A stretch of DNA of 62,114 bases, taken from positions 1 through 62,114 of the forward strand of contig JAPKCM010000026.1 of the NCBI GenBank assembly GCA_028822935.1. The letters are read 5' to 3'. Made by a program: the position numbers and the translations under genes. Within the stretch, counting starts at the first letter, position 1. Each line of letters starts with the position of its first letter. This stretch comes from Akkermansiaceae bacterium. GTDB lineage: Bacteria; Verrucomicrobiota; Verrucomicrobiia; Verrucomicrobiales; Akkermansiaceae. The notes beneath the pieces were generated by a model. The model was not told the origin of the DNA and ran no database searches. It worked only from the letters and a program-made list of their open reading frames with translations. Positions 1-8,515 of this stretch are shown piece by piece.

Positions 1-51
1 CATCCCGAATCGCGGTTCAGGGTAAGGGGTAGAGGATCCACGAATCGGGGA

Positions 52-270
52 TCACGCGATCCTGAAGCGGAAGAAAAAGTTCTCAGCATCTGATGGGGGG
101 AATTCCATACAGATCTCTCCGTCGACCACGTTGCGGGTGGTTGCTACGGCGGCAGCAAGTTCAGCTAGTCGCAAGCAAGCTCGTCCTATTGAAGGTAAGG
201 GCTTTTTGGGCGGTGATTCTCTAATTGTTAATCCGATCCCTATCTTGCCTTCACGAATGCACCCGCCGCT
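52..270 (-). pseudogene. C-terminal remnant of a secreted protein
   Basis: Reading the minus strand, a frame is open from an in-frame stop at 271-273 down to a TGA at 52-54, with no convincing start. Its last residues end in an aromatic-rich tail (NFFFRFRIA) that resembles the end of the 1558-residue protein nearby (RKFFRIAVKIE). The segment before it (TTRNVVDGE, then FPPSDAE) fits the same C-terminal module. I read this as the tail of a broken or frameshifted secreted protein. The module resemblance is seen; that it is a decayed gene rather than a short real one is inferred. The rest of 1-414 shows nothing else that I can support. Confidence 0.4.
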
Positions 271-414
271 TCAAAGCCCTCCCGCCAAAAGCAAAATCCT
301 AGCAGTCATTTTTTAATAATCAGCTGCTTGCCTTCGCATCTGGTCGTTGGTGAGAATCGCTCGTAATAAGGCGTGAATTAGCGGGGCTTTGGTCACCTAC
401 TTTGAGGTGATTCT

Positions 415-2046
415 TTACTCGAAGAGAACATGTCTATATCGATAGAAGCTTCGAAATTGGGGGGCAATGGTTTCGGTCTGTGACGAGACTGTCCCGGTTG
501 CGGTTACGGCGTCGCCGATTTTTTTCCATGAATTCGCGGACAGGTTGTCGGTTTCCTCGAGTTGATAGGCGCCGCCCGGGGACGAGGTCCAGCTCAGAGT
601 GACCTGTTCATCAGCGTGCTGAATCTGCGTGATGATGAGGGGCGCCACAAATTCTAAGGCGCCCATGTCTACGTCGCCGTTTACGACACGCTTGATGCCG
701 GCGTAATCGCCGTTTGCAGTCATCCATTCTTGATTAGTTCCGGTGTCCCGGCATGGAGAAGATTCGCTCAGGCGGTAATCCTCCGCGACCAAGGGATTGC
801 TGTTGATGTTGCCGTCCTTCAACCTAGTTCCGTCCTGAATGCAGTTGTGCTCAATAGTGACGACGTAGGCTTCCACGGACAGATTGAATCCGCTGTTGGA
901 GTAGAGGATGTTGTTGCGAATGACGGTTTCATCGACCGGGTCGAATGAGGACTTCCAGAAAACACCCCCGGTAGTGTGAGATGAAAGATTGCCGAGCACA
1001 GTGCAGTTTTCGAGGCTGCCCCGTCCTTGGATATAGATCCCCCCGCCATCCGACGGAACGTCGAAGTACCCCGGCGGATGCTCCGGGTCGTAATGGCTGC
1101 GATTATCTAGAATGAGGCTATTTCCCAGCATCCCGTTCTCGATGTAGGCACCACCCCCGATTCGGCTACCGTTGTTTTGAATGAGGCATCGCCTGACCAC
1201 GCCCCCTTCGCTGATGTGTAATCCTCCCCCCTGCTTGCTCGGCGTGACAGCGCTTCCGACGGTAAAGGCGATCACACTTGGGGATCCCTCATTGTCGAAG
1301 ATTTGGCAATCACGCATGGTTCCCCCGACCATGGTTACCCCTCTGAATTGATTGCTGTAAATCTGGCATTGAATGACCGTGGAGTGGTCGCAGTCCAAGG
1401 CGCCCACTGACGTTACATTGTTCCGGATGATGCAACGCTCGATCAGACTGCCGTTGCCAACATGAACCGTGGAGGGATCAGAAAAGCCATCGCCTCCTTT
1501 GTTGTTGTCGTAAAAGGTGCAATCGCTCACGACGCTGCCGTCTCGGGCGGCCAGCGCGGCGCCAGCGGGCAGAATTCCGTGAAGCCCTTGGTTACCGCCG
1601 TTCTCCCTAAACACGCAGTTACTAATCACGCAATTTCTGGCGTACACCCCCCCGCCGTATCTCCTTTCGCGATCACCAAGGGATCCCCCCCGTACAAAAC
1701 CATGTTGAACCGTCAAGTCGACCAGGCTTGCATCATTAATGTCAAAACAGCGGACATCGTTCCGTCCATCCACCACGCAATCATCCGGGCCGTTGAAGCC
1801 CTTTATTGTGATGGCTTTGTTTACGGTGATGGTTCCTTTCAGTTTATAGGTATGGTCAGCGAGATAAATGGTGTCACCTTCCGCCGCGGCGTCCACCGCG
1901 GCCTGGATGTTGGTGGCGGCCTGAGCCCATTTTGCGAACGGCGGCGTGTGATTTCCATCAGGACTCACATAAAGGTCAGCAGCCTGGGTGGTGGCGGTAA
2001 TTGCCCAGATCAAGGTAGCAAAAATAGATAGGAATTTTTTTTTCAT
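415..2046 (-). CDS. Secreted parallel beta-helix (pectate-lyase-like fold) protein
   Basis: This 543-residue protein starts with a clear signal peptide (lysines 2-4, hydrophobic core, cut near TTQAA). Residues about 50-460 are a right-handed beta-helix: short turns rich in N, G, C and V, with recurrent phrases such as VISNCVF and VIRNNILYS. It belongs with the choice-of-anchor and right-handed parallel beta-helix families, which include polysaccharide lyases and adhesins. No catalytic residues could be assigned, so enzymatic activity is unknown. Residues about 469-543 form a small beta domain (VTLSWTSSPGGAYQLEE, ending FYRYRHVLFE) also found in its neighbour. It starts 15 bp after the stop of the 1558-residue gene and is probably co-transcribed with it. 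It should act outside the cell or on the outer surface. Confidence 0.8.
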   Translation of the reverse strand: MKKKFLSIFATLIWAITATTQAADLYVSPDGNHTPPFAKWAQAATNIQAAVDAAAEGDTIYLADHTYKLKGTITVNKAITIKGFNGPDDCVVDGRNDVRCFDINDASLVDLTVQHGFVRGGSLGDRERRYGGGVYARNCVISNCVFRENGGNQGLHGILPAGAALAARDGSVVSDCTFYDNNKGGDGFSDPSTVHVGNGSLIERCIIRNNVTSVGALDCDHSTVIQCQIYSNQFRGVTMVGGTMRDCQIFDNEGSPSVIAFTVGSAVTPSKQGGGLHISEGGVVRRCLIQNNGSRIGGGAYIENGMLGNSLILDNRSHYDPEHPPGYFDVPSDGGGIYIQGRGSLENCTVLGNLSSHTTGGVFWKSSFDPVDETVIRNNILYSNSGFNLSVEAYVVTIEHNCIQDGTRLKDGNINSNPLVAEDYRLSESSPCRDTGTNQEWMTANGDYAGIKRVVNGDVDMGALEFVAPLIITQIQHADEQVTLSWTSSPGGAYQLEETDNLSANSWKKIGDAVTATGTVSSQTETIAPQFRSFYRYRHVLFE

Positions 2047-2061
2047 AATGCTGTTGGCTTC

Positions 2062-5000
2062 TTACTCGATCTTCACCGCAATACGAAAGAATTTTCGCGG
2101 CGCAGGAAGGGTGGAGCAGATGGCGGACAAGTTGCTTCCAGTGCCCGCCAGAGGGAGGCCAACATCGGTCCAGGCGCCTGCCAGGATTTCGCTGAATTGC
2201 ACCTGGTAGATCGCACCCGGTGCCGACGACCATGTCAGCTGGAGTTCGTCGGGCGGAAGCAAGGCGACGGTCAATCGGTGTGGGAGGGAGAGCGTTGGAT
2301 GGGATCTGGCTTCATACTCCTCGAGGTTCGTCGTCGCGTCGCCGTCCGGGTCACCGGCAGCTCCCTGATCGGGATCGACGCTGCCGTCGTCGTTCGGATC
2401 CAGCCCGTGATACGTCTCCCAGCTGTTGGGCAGGCCGTCGCCGTCGTCGTCGTTGCCGTCGTAGCGTAGGGTGAGGATCTGTTCCGGCGTTTGATACGCG
2501 CGGTTGCTCAAGGGCTGGGCCACAAGGCTCAGGACGGTGTCGCCCGACGACAAGGAGGTGCTAAAGCTCCAGGTTCCGTTAGTCGAATTCAAGGACACTT
2601 CCGCGGTGCTCTGGTTGACTAGAACCCGGTGCGTGTCGGGCACTACGACGCCTGAAAGCTCCACCTCGGGAAATGGTTGCCAGTAGATTCCGCCGATTTC
2701 GGATGCGATTGGTTTTGGAGCGAAGCTCGCGGTGGAGTCCACGAGGTCGCTGATCTGCTGCTCCACGACGTCGCGCCGCAAATTGAGATACCCTCTGGTT
2801 GTCGCCGGCGTTCCCTGATCCGGCGCGCTCAGTCCGCCGCGGTCGATCAAGTTAAAGTGGTCGTTGACAACATCCGCCAATCTGGAAGGAAGGAACGACC
2901 CGTCCAGTTCGTCGGCCAGGATCTGGTAATAGCGTCGCTGGAAATACGGACTGCGCATCAAAGCCTCCAACGCTTCAAGCCCCGACGGCCATTCCTGACG
3001 GGGCAGGGGGGTCTCCACGTGAACCGCCATGCCGAGATTCGTCGGTTCCCACGTAGCGTCGAGATCGAGCGGCTCCAGTCTCAGAAGACCGGAGTCCGGA
3101 TGCTGGTAAATAGCGTGATTTCCACTGATGCCGCCGAGGATCGTTTCGTTGTTTCCGAGTAAGGCCATCGAGGCCGCCCAGCTCAGCCACTGGTCCGGGT
3201 CGATGACGTGTCGCACCGCTGCAGTGTAGTCTACTGGGCTCGGGTTTCGAACCACATCGAGCACCTCTAGAATCTCTGCAGGGACAAGCCCAGCCTCTCT
3301 TTCGCCCCAGCTTTCGTACCAAGTGCCGGTGGACGCACCCCGGTAGTTCCTTTCCAGGTAGTCCCCACCGATGCGCTCTGCCCACAGATACGGCCCTTGG
3401 TCCCGATGGTTCACGTGCAGGCGAATGGCCTTGAGCTCAGGGGCAGCGAAGCCCGCTTCCTTGACGTATTCGGTAGCCAGCCACTCGGGTCCGGGTCGCT
3501 TCCCATTGAAATTTAAACGATCTTCGCCCGCAAACGGATGATCGTGCTCTAGGTCGATTCGATACGATTTGACCGACCACTGCCGTTTGAGCGTTCCCCG
3601 GTATCGATACCGGGCAAATGGGAATACTTCGTCGCCATAGATCATCGTAATGGGCAGCAGCTCGTCGCTCGAGAGTTCGCGCGCCTGCAATTCGTCCAGC
3701 GTCTCCTGGGGAATCAGCAAGCGAAACGACGGCACGCCGTTCGGCGCGGGGGAGTCTAGGCAGAGGTAGCGCAGCGTGAAGGGAATCTTTCCTCCCGAGG
3801 CTAGCTGAAAGACCGGCGCTCCCGGCGGCCAGATGGCGAGGTGGCCGGCGGCGTCCTCCGCCTCGATGTAATATTCGACCAAATCGCGGTCGCCTTGCGG
3901 CGGTATCATCGCGACCAGATCCGTGCCCGAAACCGGCGTCATGGCGATTGACTGAAACACTGCGTCGGCATCTTTCTTCCAGCGCAGGTGAACCGGTCGC
4001 TCTCCGTTCGATACCCGAGCGCGGATGGTGACTGCCTCGGCGGATGTCGGTATTACCGGATAGTGCCCTGCGGAAAAAATGATGGCCACGGCGTTTGTAT
4101 CCGAATGGTTTGCGGTTCCGGGCGTTCCTTCCGATGCGACGCTGTCCACCATCCAGGCTTCCGGGAGCGCGTTGTCCATAGTCGGCGACCTCAACTCGAG
4201 CGAAGCGCCTTCCCCGTCCGCCGCTCGCGGCCACCGTCCGCGATCCCGGTAAAAGACCGCGTCCACCACGTTCCCCAGCGCGTCGCGCAGGTTCAGATTT
4301 TCGCCCCGGTTGGAAAGCCGGCGCGAGTCAAAAGGCCCCAGCGAATTATCCAAGGCATACTTTGCATTCACCGAGTCCGGATCGTGCGCCACCACCAAGT
4401 AGCCTCCCGCGGCGAGGGTCCCGCCCTCCGGGAACTGATAGCGTATGCCGCCATCAATGCTCCACCCATCCAAATCCACCTCGCCGGGGCCCGCGTTATA
4501 CAGTTCAATGAACTCTTCCGCGTCGTTATCGGCTGTGGGATGATACATGATTTCGTTAATGACGACGGCGGAGGTGGTCGGCGGCCCGTTTGATTGACCC
4601 GGTGTGCCGTTAGCGGGATAGTAGCTCCAAGACGGTGAGCCGTCCGGATAACGGCCCCGCGTCACATCGGCCTGTTGGGCGCCGAAGGCGACCCTGCTTT
4701 CCACCGTGAGTCCGTCGGAACTGGTCAGGAAAACTTCCTCGCCTTCCGCCGATATTCCGAAATTGAGCGAATCGAAAAACACCGATTCACCGGGTTGTAG
4801 GACCGTGTCCGGAGGGATGATCCATTCCGTTAGCGTCGCGGCGTTGTCCGTCACATACCACCCAGAAATATCCCGCTCCGTGTCGCCGCGATTGTAAAGC
4901 TCAATCCAGTCCGCTGTTCCCACAAGCGAAGACGCCAGAAACTCGTTGATCACGACTGATCCTTCCACCACGCTGTTTTTGCGCCCGGGAGTCCCGCCCC

Positions 5001-6738
5001 GTTCCACGCTCTCAGCCCAGTGAAGTCCGATGTTGTTGTCGCTGTTTACGTCAATCAACTCCAGGGACGATCCCGAACCATCCGCCTCTATCGGCCAGCC
5101 GTCCGCGTTCCGGTATTCCACCATGTCCACGTCGCCGTGGTTTCCATCGACTAGGCGAACCACTGCATACTCGTCGTCCAAGTCGCCCGACCAGGGGCCT
5201 AGGACGCCCGAAAGACCGTAAGCGGCCTCGATCGAGCCCGGGTTTGCCGCCACCACCAGAAACGAACCGGGCAGGATCGTCGTCCCAACTGGGAAGTCGA
5301 AGAAGGTTTCATCCACCAACTGCCAACCCGTAAGGTCGACCGCAGAGTCACCCCGATTGTAGAATTCTATATACTCAAGGGCGACGGCATCGTTGTTGGG
5401 ACGATACATGATTTCATTGATGATCACCGAAAATTCCGCCGGCGGATTCACTACATTCAGCGAGTTGAAGGGCAAAGCATCGGCTGCGTCCACCAGGCCG
5501 TCTCCGTCGCTGTCGTACCCGGTAGCCACATCTTCGAACGCACCCGCGGTGGGCGTCGTGGAGCGGGCGACTCCGTGGTAATCGGCCGTGGGGGCGAGAC
5601 GGGACGTGCCTGCGTTTAAGGCGGGCGAGCCGAGTTGAAGTAAGACGTTTTCGGTATTCAAATCCACGAATTGGGGATCCGCATTGGTATTTCCCTCACC
5701 GGGCCACACTTCGGAACCACCGATCACCGAATATCTCACATCCAGAAACGATAGGAGGTCCAGACGGATGCTTTCATCGCAATTCCAAATGATCCCGTTC
5801 ACCCAGTGGCCCCGGGCCCCGCCCATGCCAATTTCCTTTTCGTAGGCGCTGACGCCGACCGTGCAGCTTGCGACGCTATTGTTCGTCATCACCGGGGCTG
5901 AACGATCCTTCACCGCGATCCCGATCGCGCAATGCAGCACCACGTTGTTCTCGACACGGGCATTGGAACCTTCGCCCAACGAGATCCCCTTATCCGCGCA
6001 GCGCCGGATCAGGTTCCCTGAAATATGCGCTGCGCTACTGCCCAGGTCGATTCCGTCGCCGGAACAACACTCAATAATGTTCTGCACAATCTTAGCAGGC
6101 TTCAATCCCTCTCCGCTGTATTCCAAGTCTACGTCGATCGCATCGGCGCCGTTGCGAATGTGATAAAAGCGGTTACGTGAAATATCTGCGTCGCACCGCA
6201 CGGCGTTGACCCCTTCTCCACAGTTCTGAAAGAAGGAATCCGCTAGTCGGAGTCTTCCGTCATGGCAGCGAATCACCGTGTTCGCTATCCTTTCAAAGAC
6301 GCAATTTGAAAACTCCAGATCAACCTCCCAGGCCTGTAGGGCGACCTCGTTTGAAACGTAATCGAAATGGCAGAACTCGAAAACACTCCTGCTTGAAAAC
6401 GTGTTCCAGACCCGGGCTCCAGAAAATTCAATCCCCAGCCAGGCGTTCGATCCAGCTGCGCGTGTGAAAAGGATGGGTTCGTTGACCGTGCCATTGGCGA
6501 GCAGCGATCCTTCAACCAAAATCGCAGCATCCTCGGCTAGCATTACTGTCACCCCGGCATCGACAACGAGGGTTGCGCCCGGCCGGATAATGACCTTTTC
6601 GGTTACGGAAACAGGGCTGTCTGAGAGGGTCCATTGCGTGTCCGACGCAATTTCAGTTCCGGACGAATGCCCTAGCGTAAGCATAAGGCAGAGAGCCTGC
6701 ATTCCAGGCAGTCGATAGAGGGACGATCTCGTTCTCAT
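2062..6738 (-). CDS. Secreted beta-helix / 3x lamin-tail / CotH-kinase-like protein
   Basis: This 1558-residue multidomain protein has a weak signal peptide at residues 1-28. Domains in order: right-handed beta-helix (about 45-405); an acidic calcium-binding-like stretch (DSDGDGLVDAAD, 409-420); three lamin-tail (LTD) domains beginning VIINEIMYRP (438), VVINEFLASS (595) and VVINEIMYHP (725); a CotH-type domain (about 1003-1330) with RYRG (1045), RDQGPYLWAERIGG and LEPLDLDATWE (1221); a thrombospondin-3-like DxDxD stretch (1427-1480); and a small C-terminal beta module ending RKFFRIAVKIE. CotH proteins are atypical secretory kinases in spore formers and are common in LTD fusions of Planctomycetes and Verrucomicrobia, where the substrate is unknown. 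The gene is probably first of a two-gene unit. By eye its DNA looks more GC-rich than the genes that follow. Confidence 0.85.
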   Translation of the reverse strand: MRTRSSLYRLPGMQALCLMLTLGHSSGTEIASDTQWTLSDSPVSVTEKVIIRPGATLVVDAGVTVMLAEDAAILVEGSLLANGTVNEPILFTRAAGSNAWLGIEFSGARVWNTFSSRSVFEFCHFDYVSNEVALQAWEVDLEFSNCVFERIANTVIRCHDGRLRLADSFFQNCGEGVNAVRCDADISRNRFYHIRNGADAIDVDLEYSGEGLKPAKIVQNIIECCSGDGIDLGSSAAHISGNLIRRCADKGISLGEGSNARVENNVVLHCAIGIAVKDRSAPVMTNNSVASCTVGVSAYEKEIGMGGARGHWVNGIIWNCDESIRLDLLSFLDVRYSVIGGSEVWPGEGNTNADPQFVDLNTENVLLQLGSPALNAGTSRLAPTADYHGVARSTTPTAGAFEDVATGYDSDGDGLVDAADALPFNSLNVVNPPAEFSVIINEIMYRPNNDAVALEYIEFYNRGDSAVDLTGWQLVDETFFDFPVGTTILPGSFLVVAANPGSIEAAYGLSGVLGPWSGDLDDEYAVVRLVDGNHGDVDMVEYRNADGWPIEADGSGSSLELIDVNSDNNIGLHWAESVERGGTPGRKNSVVEGSVVINEFLASSLVGTADWIELYNRGDTERDISGWYVTDNAATLTEWIIPPDTVLQPGESVFFDSLNFGISAEGEEVFLTSSDGLTVESRVAFGAQQADVTRGRYPDGSPSWSYYPANGTPGQSNGPPTTSAVVINEIMYHPTADNDAEEFIELYNAGPGEVDLDGWSIDGGIRYQFPEGGTLAAGGYLVVAHDPDSVNAKYALDNSLGPFDSRRLSNRGENLNLRDALGNVVDAVFYRDRGRWPRAADGEGASLELRSPTMDNALPEAWMVDSVASEGTPGTANHSDTNAVAIIFSAGHYPVIPTSAEAVTIRARVSNGERPVHLRWKKDADAVFQSIAMTPVSGTDLVAMIPPQGDRDLVEYYIEAEDAAGHLAIWPPGAPVFQLASGGKIPFTLRYLCLDSPAPNGVPSFRLLIPQETLDELQARELSSDELLPITMIYGDEVFPFARYRYRGTLKRQWSVKSYRIDLEHDHPFAGEDRLNFNGKRPGPEWLATEYVKEAGFAAPELKAIRLHVNHRDQGPYLWAERIGGDYLERNYRGASTGTWYESWGEREAGLVPAEILEVLDVVRNPSPVDYTAAVRHVIDPDQWLSWAASMALLGNNETILGGISGNHAIYQHPDSGLLRLEPLDLDATWEPTNLGMAVHVETPLPRQEWPSGLEALEALMRSPYFQRRYYQILADELDGSFLPSRLADVVNDHFNLIDRGGLSAPDQGTPATTRGYLNLRRDVVEQQISDLVDSTASFAPKPIASEIGGIYWQPFPEVELSGVVVPDTHRVLVNQSTAEVSLNSTNGTWSFSTSLSSGDTVLSLVAQPLSNRAYQTPEQILTLRYDGNDDDGDGLPNSWETYHGLDPNDDGSVDPDQGAAGDPDGDATTNLEEYEARSHPTLSLPHRLTVALLPPDELQLTWSSAPGAIYQVQFSEILAGAWTDVGLPLAGTGSNLSAICSTLPAPRKFFRIAVKIE

Positions 6739-6876
6739 CGCGGTTCCCTTTGACCTTTGGCCTCGCCACAGAAAAGAGTGTCATTGAGGCGATCAAGCAT
6801 TTCTTGCCTTGTATAGGGGGTTCCGGCCCCGGTCCATGGATTTGGCATAATATTGGAACTGCGATTATTCCTAATG

Positions 6877-6893
6877 GATCTTTGCGAAAGATC
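6877..6893. repeat. Perfect short inverted repeat (7-3-7)
   Basis: GATCTTT, loop GCG, AAAGATC. The arms are perfect. It lies 139 bp upstream of the CotH gene start. There is no T-run, so it is more likely an operator-like site or chance than a terminator. The pairing is seen; a regulatory role is only a possibility. Confidence 0.4.
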
Positions 6894-7061
6894 ATGACGT
6901 GTTGAAGAAAAAACGATGCCTCTTTTGCATTAAAAATTTCGAGCTGCGGTGAGAAAAAGTAAATCAAATTTTTGGTTAGTGCATCCTAGAGACGGAATAT
7001 GAGTTTTTCTTAGTTTTTGGACCAAATGGATAGCGATAACGGTCGAGAATCATTTTGCCGG

Positions 7062-7148
7062 CTTGTTCAACTAACCCCCTTTCTCCCCCCTCCGCTCGTG
7101 GACCGGAGTTGAGGGGGAGAAAGGGGGTTGTTTGAAATATTGAACGAG
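7062..7148. repeat. Long palindromic repeat element, full copy
   Basis: The core is an inverted repeat: left arm 7073-7097 (starts AACCCCCTTTCTCC) and right arm about 7106-7129 (ends GAGAAAGGGGGTT), around a short loop with GTGGACCG. Outer arms CTTGTTCAA (7062-7070) and TTGAACGAG (7140-7148) pair with one mismatch, after an unpaired interval. Positions 7098-7130 match 11827-11859 at 31 of 33 bases, so this is a dispersed repeat and not a local hairpin. No transposase lies nearby. A REP-like or MITE-like mobile palindrome is the likely class. Confidence 0.7.
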
Positions 7149-7207
7149 CGAATTCTCTTTATTCGTGACATAGGAGAAGCGAGACCTTCGTAATTAGCTA
7201 GATAGCC

Positions 7208-8458
7208 ATGAATTTTTTTTCCACCCGCGCATCAGTCGTTCGTTTTCTTGTTTTAACTTTTGCAGTCTTGTCGGGTTTATATGCGGAGGACAACTGGCCG
7301 CAGTTTCGTGGCCCGACCGGACGTGGTCACTCGACCACAAAAGATATTCCGATGAAGTGGAGTGCGGACTCAGTGGTCTGGAAAACCAAGCTCAAGGGGC
7401 AGGGGCAATCGTCGCCGGTTAACTGGGGTGACCGACTCTTTCTCACCAGTGCTTCCGAAGATGGTAGGGAGCGTTATGTATTTTGCTTGGATCGAAAGAA
7501 TGGGAAGGTTCTCTGGGAGAGAATGGTTCTGTGTATATCTCCAGAGCATCCACATAAGATGAATAGTTTCGCGACTCCCACCTGTGCCACGAATGGGAAG
7601 CGGGTGGTGGCCTTCTTTGGTCCGGCTGGCATTCACTGCTTTGATCTTGAGGGTGAAAAGAAATGGTCGCGTGAACTTGGGGCTTTTCCCGGTTCTTGGG
7701 GCGTGGCGGCGTCTCCCATCATTCTTGGTGACCTCGTGATTCAAAATTGCGACGCAGAGGGCGCTTCTTCACTTATCGCGCTCAATCTTGAAAAGGGCGA
7801 GCCTGTTTGGCAAACAGAACGAGAAGAGAAGCCGCGGGGAGGGTGGAGCACACCTATCTTGATCGAGAATGGCGACCGCAAGGAACTCGTCCTCAATGGC
7901 GAATTGGGTGTTCGGGGATACGATCCTAAGACGGGAAAAGAATTGTGGTTCTGTCAGTCCTTCAACGGACGGGGCTCGCCAGTTCCAGATTTTTTTAATG
8001 GCCTCCTTCATGTCGTGAGTGGCAAGCCGGGTGATACCTATGCCGTTAAGCCGGGCGGAAAAGGCGATGTCACTAAGTCGCACATGGTTTGGCACACCAA
8101 ACGAAGAAGCGGACGGGATCTCCCTTCCCCAGCGGTCGTTGATGGTTACGTGCTCGTTGTTTCGATGTCAGGGAAAGCCAGTTGTTATGATGCCAAAACC
8201 GGTAAAATGTATTGGGAAGAAAAACTGGGAGTGAAGGGCGAGTTTGCTTCAGCTCCCTTGGTCGTGAAAGGGCATGTTCTTTTACAGAATGTTTACGGAG
8301 GTGGAGTCCTCGTGGTCAAACCGGGTAAGAAGCTGGAGATCGTCTCCAATAACTCGCTGGGTGCGGAGGTAAGCCAAATTTTTCGTTCTACCTTGGCCCC
8401 GGTCAAGGGGCAGATTTTTGCGAGGTCGTTATCGACGGTTTATTGCATTGGGGAGTGA
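7208..8458 (+). CDS. Secreted PQQ-like beta-propeller protein (BamB-like)
   Basis: This 416-residue protein has a signal peptide cut near GLYA (about residue 26), followed by the NWPQFRGPTGRG opening typical of PQQ-binding-like propellers in Planctomycetes and Verrucomicrobia. Propeller blades carry repeated phrases such as DRKNGKVLWER, DPKTGKELWF and DAKTGKMYWEEKLG (tryptophan-docking motifs). It probably sits in the periplasm. Such proteins are often encoded beside sulfatases and other catabolic genes, as here, but their substrate or cofactor is unknown. Binding of PQQ itself cannot be claimed because no dehydrogenase catalytic residues were identified. The ATG at 7208 gives a good signal peptide; no Shine-Dalgarno sequence is visible. 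Confidence 0.85.
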   Translation: MNFFSTRASVVRFLVLTFAVLSGLYAEDNWPQFRGPTGRGHSTTKDIPMKWSADSVVWKTKLKGQGQSSPVNWGDRLFLTSASEDGRERYVFCLDRKNGKVLWERMVLCISPEHPHKMNSFATPTCATNGKRVVAFFGPAGIHCFDLEGEKKWSRELGAFPGSWGVAASPIILGDLVIQNCDAEGASSLIALNLEKGEPVWQTEREEKPRGGWSTPILIENGDRKELVLNGELGVRGYDPKTGKELWFCQSFNGRGSPVPDFFNGLLHVVSGKPGDTYAVKPGGKGDVTKSHMVWHTKRRSGRDLPSPAVVDGYVLVVSMSGKASCYDAKTGKMYWEEKLGVKGEFASAPLVVKGHVLLQNVYGGGVLVVKPGKKLEIVSNNSLGAEVSQIFRSTLAPVKGQIFARSLSTVYCIGE

Positions 8459-8515
8459 TTGCGCATTGTTCCCGGATTGGGGACTTGTTATTCCTGACAC
8501 TAAAGTGTTCGTTAA

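Larger units (their letters stand above)
6739..7207. other. 469-bp divergent intergenic region
   Basis: This lies between the start of the minus-strand CotH gene and the start of the plus-strand PQQ-propeller gene, so it should hold both promoters. It contains a perfect 7-bp-arm hairpin (6877-6893) and a long GC-rich palindrome (7062-7148), each listed separately. No convincing sigma70 promoter and no small gene was found. Confidence 0.6.

Noticed and set aside
131-316. 61-residue plus-strand reading frame at the window start
   Set aside because: Its composition is unlike a protein, it has no ribosome site or family match, and it lies antisense to the remnant at 52-270.
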